A stretch of 7,327 nt of DNA from Chloroflexota bacterium. GTDB lineage: Bacteria; Chloroflexota; Dehalococcoidia; Lucifugimonadales; Australimonadaceae. Under the pieces are notes generated by a model that saw only the letters and a list, made by a program, of their open reading frames with translations, was not told where the DNA came from and made no database searches. This document shows positions 6,008 through 7,327 of this stretch, in pieces. The DNA is taken from positions 1-7,327 of the forward strand of contig JAPOOH010000169.1 in assembly GCA_026713505.1 (NCBI GenBank), given 5' to 3'. The position numbers and the translations under genes were made by a program. Within the stretch, counting starts at the first letter, position 1. Each line of letters opens with the position of its first letter.

Positions 6008-6016
6008 CCTCGCCCG

Positions 6017-6796
6017 ATGGACTTACGCTTGAATCTGGCCGTCGTCGAGGGTTACAAGAGTCAGAGTCAAATCGCTCGGCGCTTGACGGAAGATTGGGCG
6101 ACTCGAAACCTCTATTGCCTCGCCTGTGCGTCCGCTCACCTTGATGCTGCGCGAGCGAACACTGCAGTCTGGGACTATTCGTGCGCGGCCTGCGGTGCTC
6201 TCTACCAACTCAAGAGCCAGAACAAACCATTCGGGAGAAGGGTCAGCAACTCTGAGTACTACACCAAAATGCGGGCCATCGCTGCTGGGCGTGCCCCGCA
6301 CTACGCCTTCCTCCACTACTCGATTTCAGCCGCAGCAGTAGTAGACCTGTTTGTTGTACCGGGTCATTTTCTGAGCCCTGCGGTTGTTGAGCGGAGGCCT
6401 CCGTTGCCGCCCCACGCGAAGCGGGCTGGCTGGGTGGGCTCGAACATTCTGTTGGGGGAGCTGCCAGAAGAAGGCCGGGTGCACGTTGTCGAGGCTGGCA
6501 CGTCACTCAACCCGCTTGAGGTTCGCGACGACTGGCAACGCTACCAGTTCCTTGCTGGCAAGAAGGGAGGCTGGGCCGCCGACGTGCTGTCTTGCATCCG
6601 CGTATTGGAACGGGAAACTAAGAATAAGGAGTTCACCCTGCAAGACTTCTACCAGCGGTTCGAGGCTGAACTCGCCTGGCGACACACGGACAACCGGAAT
6701 GTGCAGGCGAAGATTCGTCAGCAGTTGCAGGTGCTCGCCAAGGGGAAGGTCCTCTCGTTCGTGGACAACCGGGGACGCTACCGAGTCATTGGCTAA
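6017..6796 (+). CDS. DpnI-like methyl-directed restriction endonuclease (type IIM)
   Basis: A 259-aa homologue of DpnI (254 aa), which cuts GATC only when its adenine is N6-methylated and so destroys DNA from Dam-positive phages or donors. The N-terminal part collinearly matches DpnI as I recall it: LVE.YKS.SQ.AR.LTEDW at 9-27, zinc-binding C34-x2-C37 and C56-x2-C59, D53 of the PD-(D/E)xK nuclease, K66, and RAGW(V/I)G at 136-141. The C-terminal part (about 184-257) is the winged helix that also reads the methylated site: FTLQDFY, KIRQQLQVL (232-240), RGRYR. The active-site Glu64 of DpnI is Gln here (codon CAA, 6206-6208), giving D-x10-Q-x-K. QxK occurs in other active nucleases such as the Mrr family, so loss of activity is not certain. 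The ATG at 6017 is chosen because it aligns with the DpnI start and follows the -10 box; the frame is open further upstream but the sequence there is not DpnI-like. GC is about 59% (6061-6780) against about 70% in the upstream gene, a sign of transfer. The unknown gene downstream overlaps its stop. Confidence 0.93.
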   Translation: MDLRLNLAVVEGYKSQSQIARRLTEDWATRNLYCLACASAHLDAARANTAVWDYSCAACGALYQLKSQNKPFGRRVSNSEYYTKMRAIAAGRAPHYAFLHYSISAAAVVDLFVVPGHFLSPAVVERRPPLPPHAKRAGWVGSNILLGELPEEGRVHVVEAGTSLNPLEVRDDWQRYQFLAGKKGGWAADVLSCIRVLERETKNKEFTLQDFYQRFEAELAWRHTDNRNVQAKIRQQLQVLAKGKVLSFVDNRGRYRVIG

Positions 6797-7122
6797 TGGC
6801 TGCGTACCAGCCCTTGACACTCCCCGCCGCCCCGATCAACGATCGGGTCATGGTGCGCGATGGATTCCAACTTGTGCAGGAGGCTGTCGCCAACTGGGAG
6901 AGCCTGGACGGTGTTGCTCAAGTTGACGTGGTTGAATTCCCCTACAACACGAGTGAGCGCGGCTACCTCGCGCAGATTGCGCTGCATGGCCGGTCGAAAC
7001 CTGTCTACACGCAGTTAGTACTCGTCGATTCCTATGAGTCGATAGAGGCGCTTCCGGAGCTGTACGAGGCGATGTTCGAGGAATGCTTGCCAGTCCCGTG
7101 GCGGGACGAGGGCTGGGAGTAG
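6796..7122 (+). CDS. Acidic 108-aa protein of unknown function, coupled to the DpnI-like gene
   Basis: I do not recognise this protein. Its ATG shares a base with the stop of the DpnI-like gene (TAATG), and no good Shine-Dalgarno precedes it, so it is probably translated by re-initiation after the nuclease. It is strongly acidic: 18 Asp/Glu against 6 Arg/Lys by count, net about -12, with an acidic helix and tail (residues 81-108, ESIEALPELYEAMFEECL to WRDEGWE). There is no signal peptide, membrane segment or cysteine pair. The middle (about 40-80) alternates in a beta-strand-like way. GC is about 57% over 6841-7080, like the nuclease gene, so both probably arrived together. The pneumococcal DpnI cassette also has a second small gene (dpnD) of unknown function; I see no clear sequence likeness to it. 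It could be an inhibitor, a DNA-mimic or an accessory subunit of the nuclease. Confidence 0.8.
   Translation: MAAYQPLTLPAAPINDRVMVRDGFQLVQEAVANWESLDGVAQVDVVEFPYNTSERGYLAQIALHGRSKPVYTQLVLVDSYESIEALPELYEAMFEECLPVPWRDEGWE
7093..7107. terminator. Small hairpin near the convergent gene ends
   Basis: GTCCCG-TGG-CGGGAC is a perfect 6-bp stem inside the last codons of the acidic-protein gene, 21 bases before the end of the convergent uvrA-family gene (stop at 7129). It might help terminate transcripts from either side; there is no T-run, so support is weak. Confidence 0.25.
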
Positions 7123-7128
7123 TGCCCC

Positions 7129-7327
7129 CTACACCCCCACCTTGGCGCGCTTGCGGGGCTTGGGGGCGGGTGCGGGGGGCGGCTCTTCAGGTGCGATGCC
7201 GTGCTTGGCGAGCGCGTCGCGGAGGAACGCGGCGGTGCGCGACTCCGGGTGCGCGGCGACGTGCTCCGGCGTCCCCTCTATGACGATGTCGCCGCCGTGG
7301 ATGCCGGGGCCGGGACCCATGTCGATG
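7129..7327 (-). CDS. uvrA: Excinuclease ABC subunit A (UvrA family), C-terminal end (partial)
   Basis: The last 65 residues of a UvrA-family protein; the rest lies beyond the window. UvrA is the dimeric ABC-type ATPase that finds bulky DNA lesions and loads UvrB in nucleotide excision repair. Seen: IDMGPGPGIHGGDIVIEGTP, the family segment after the second ATPase's H-loop (usual form IDLGPEGGxxGG), followed by EHVAAHPESRTAAFL, the normal end of the protein. A tail of about 30 residues follows (EEPPPAPAPKPRKRAKVGV), rich in Pro, Ala and Lys/Arg and likely disordered. The GPGPG-IHGG form, rather than GPEGG, is also seen in UvrA2-type paralogues, so the class is not settled from this piece. It converges on the acidic-protein gene with 6 bp between the stops. 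Confidence 0.82.
   Translation of the reverse strand, partial: IDMGPGPGIHGGDIVIEGTPEHVAAHPESRTAAFLRDALAKHGIAPEEPPPAPAPKPRKRAKVGV

Noticed and set aside
5681..6016. Upstream extension of the DpnI-like frame before 6017
   Set aside because: The extension lies opposite the nitroreductase-family gene, is not DpnI-like, and the ATG at 6017 aligns with the DpnI start and follows a -10 box.
5411..6833. Absence of GATC over about 1.4 kb including the whole DpnI-like gene, followed by two GATC sites 3 bases apart (6834-6844)
   Set aside because: A similar GATC-free gap of about 1.4 kb lies at 3746-5173, outside the cassette, and I count about 18 GATC sites in the window, so this does not show specific avoidance.

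Overview
The window is GC-rich (roughly 60-70% in most genes) and looks like a chromosomal segment of an uncultivated or environmental bacterium. A member of the Chloroflexota (Dehalococcoidia/SAR202-like) would fit. The grounds are a DUF5678-like protein next to a retropepsin-like protease, a deazaflavin (F420)-type nitroreductase-family protein, and a polyamine/iron-type ABC system with a fused permease. This placement is an inference from gene content, not a proven assignment.

Left part (1-4243, + strand): one tight operon. It holds the C-terminal end of a periplasmic solute-binding protein, a 582-aa permease with two fused transmembrane domains, an ATPase of the FbpC/PotA type with a C-terminal TOBE domain, and a short-chain dehydrogenase/reductase. 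Gaps between permease, ATPase and dehydrogenase are 14 and 19 bp. The gap after the binding protein (109 bp) holds a strong hairpin that could set the stoichiometry of binding protein to membrane parts. The binding-protein fragment lacks the paired tyrosines typical of Fe(III) binding, so the substrate is open; the dehydrogenase may act on the imported compound.

Middle (4244-4687): a 444-bp stretch with no convincing gene. It holds short interspersed repeats: the ATTCCC...GGGAAT palindrome with degraded tandem copies beside it, and a second palindrome-like repeat of the GTTCG/CGAAC type.

Minus-strand block (4688-5968): a nitroreductase-family gene, then a small DUF5678-like gene, then a retropepsin-like aspartic protease gene that begins 2 bp after its partner's stop. 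The protease reading frame is broken near its N-terminus by one extra base in a CCCC run. Frame joining restores a complete, family-like protein. This is an assembly error, a young pseudogene or +1 frameshifting at a CCC-C site.

Right part (6017-7122, + strand): the most interesting locus. It is a two-gene cassette with lower GC (about 57-59% by hand count) than its surroundings. The first gene is a full-length homologue of DpnI, the restriction enzyme that cuts only N6-methyladenine-containing GATC. It keeps both zinc-binding CxxC pairs and the C-terminal winged helix but has Gln in place of the active-site Glu. It appears to be transcribed from a perfect TATAAT box placed so close to the ATG that the mRNA would be leaderless or nearly so. 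The second gene overlaps it (TAATG) and encodes a strongly acidic 108-aa protein that I do not recognise. No methyltransferase is in the window, as expected for a methyl-directed enzyme. The window ends in the C-terminus of a convergent uvrA-family gene.
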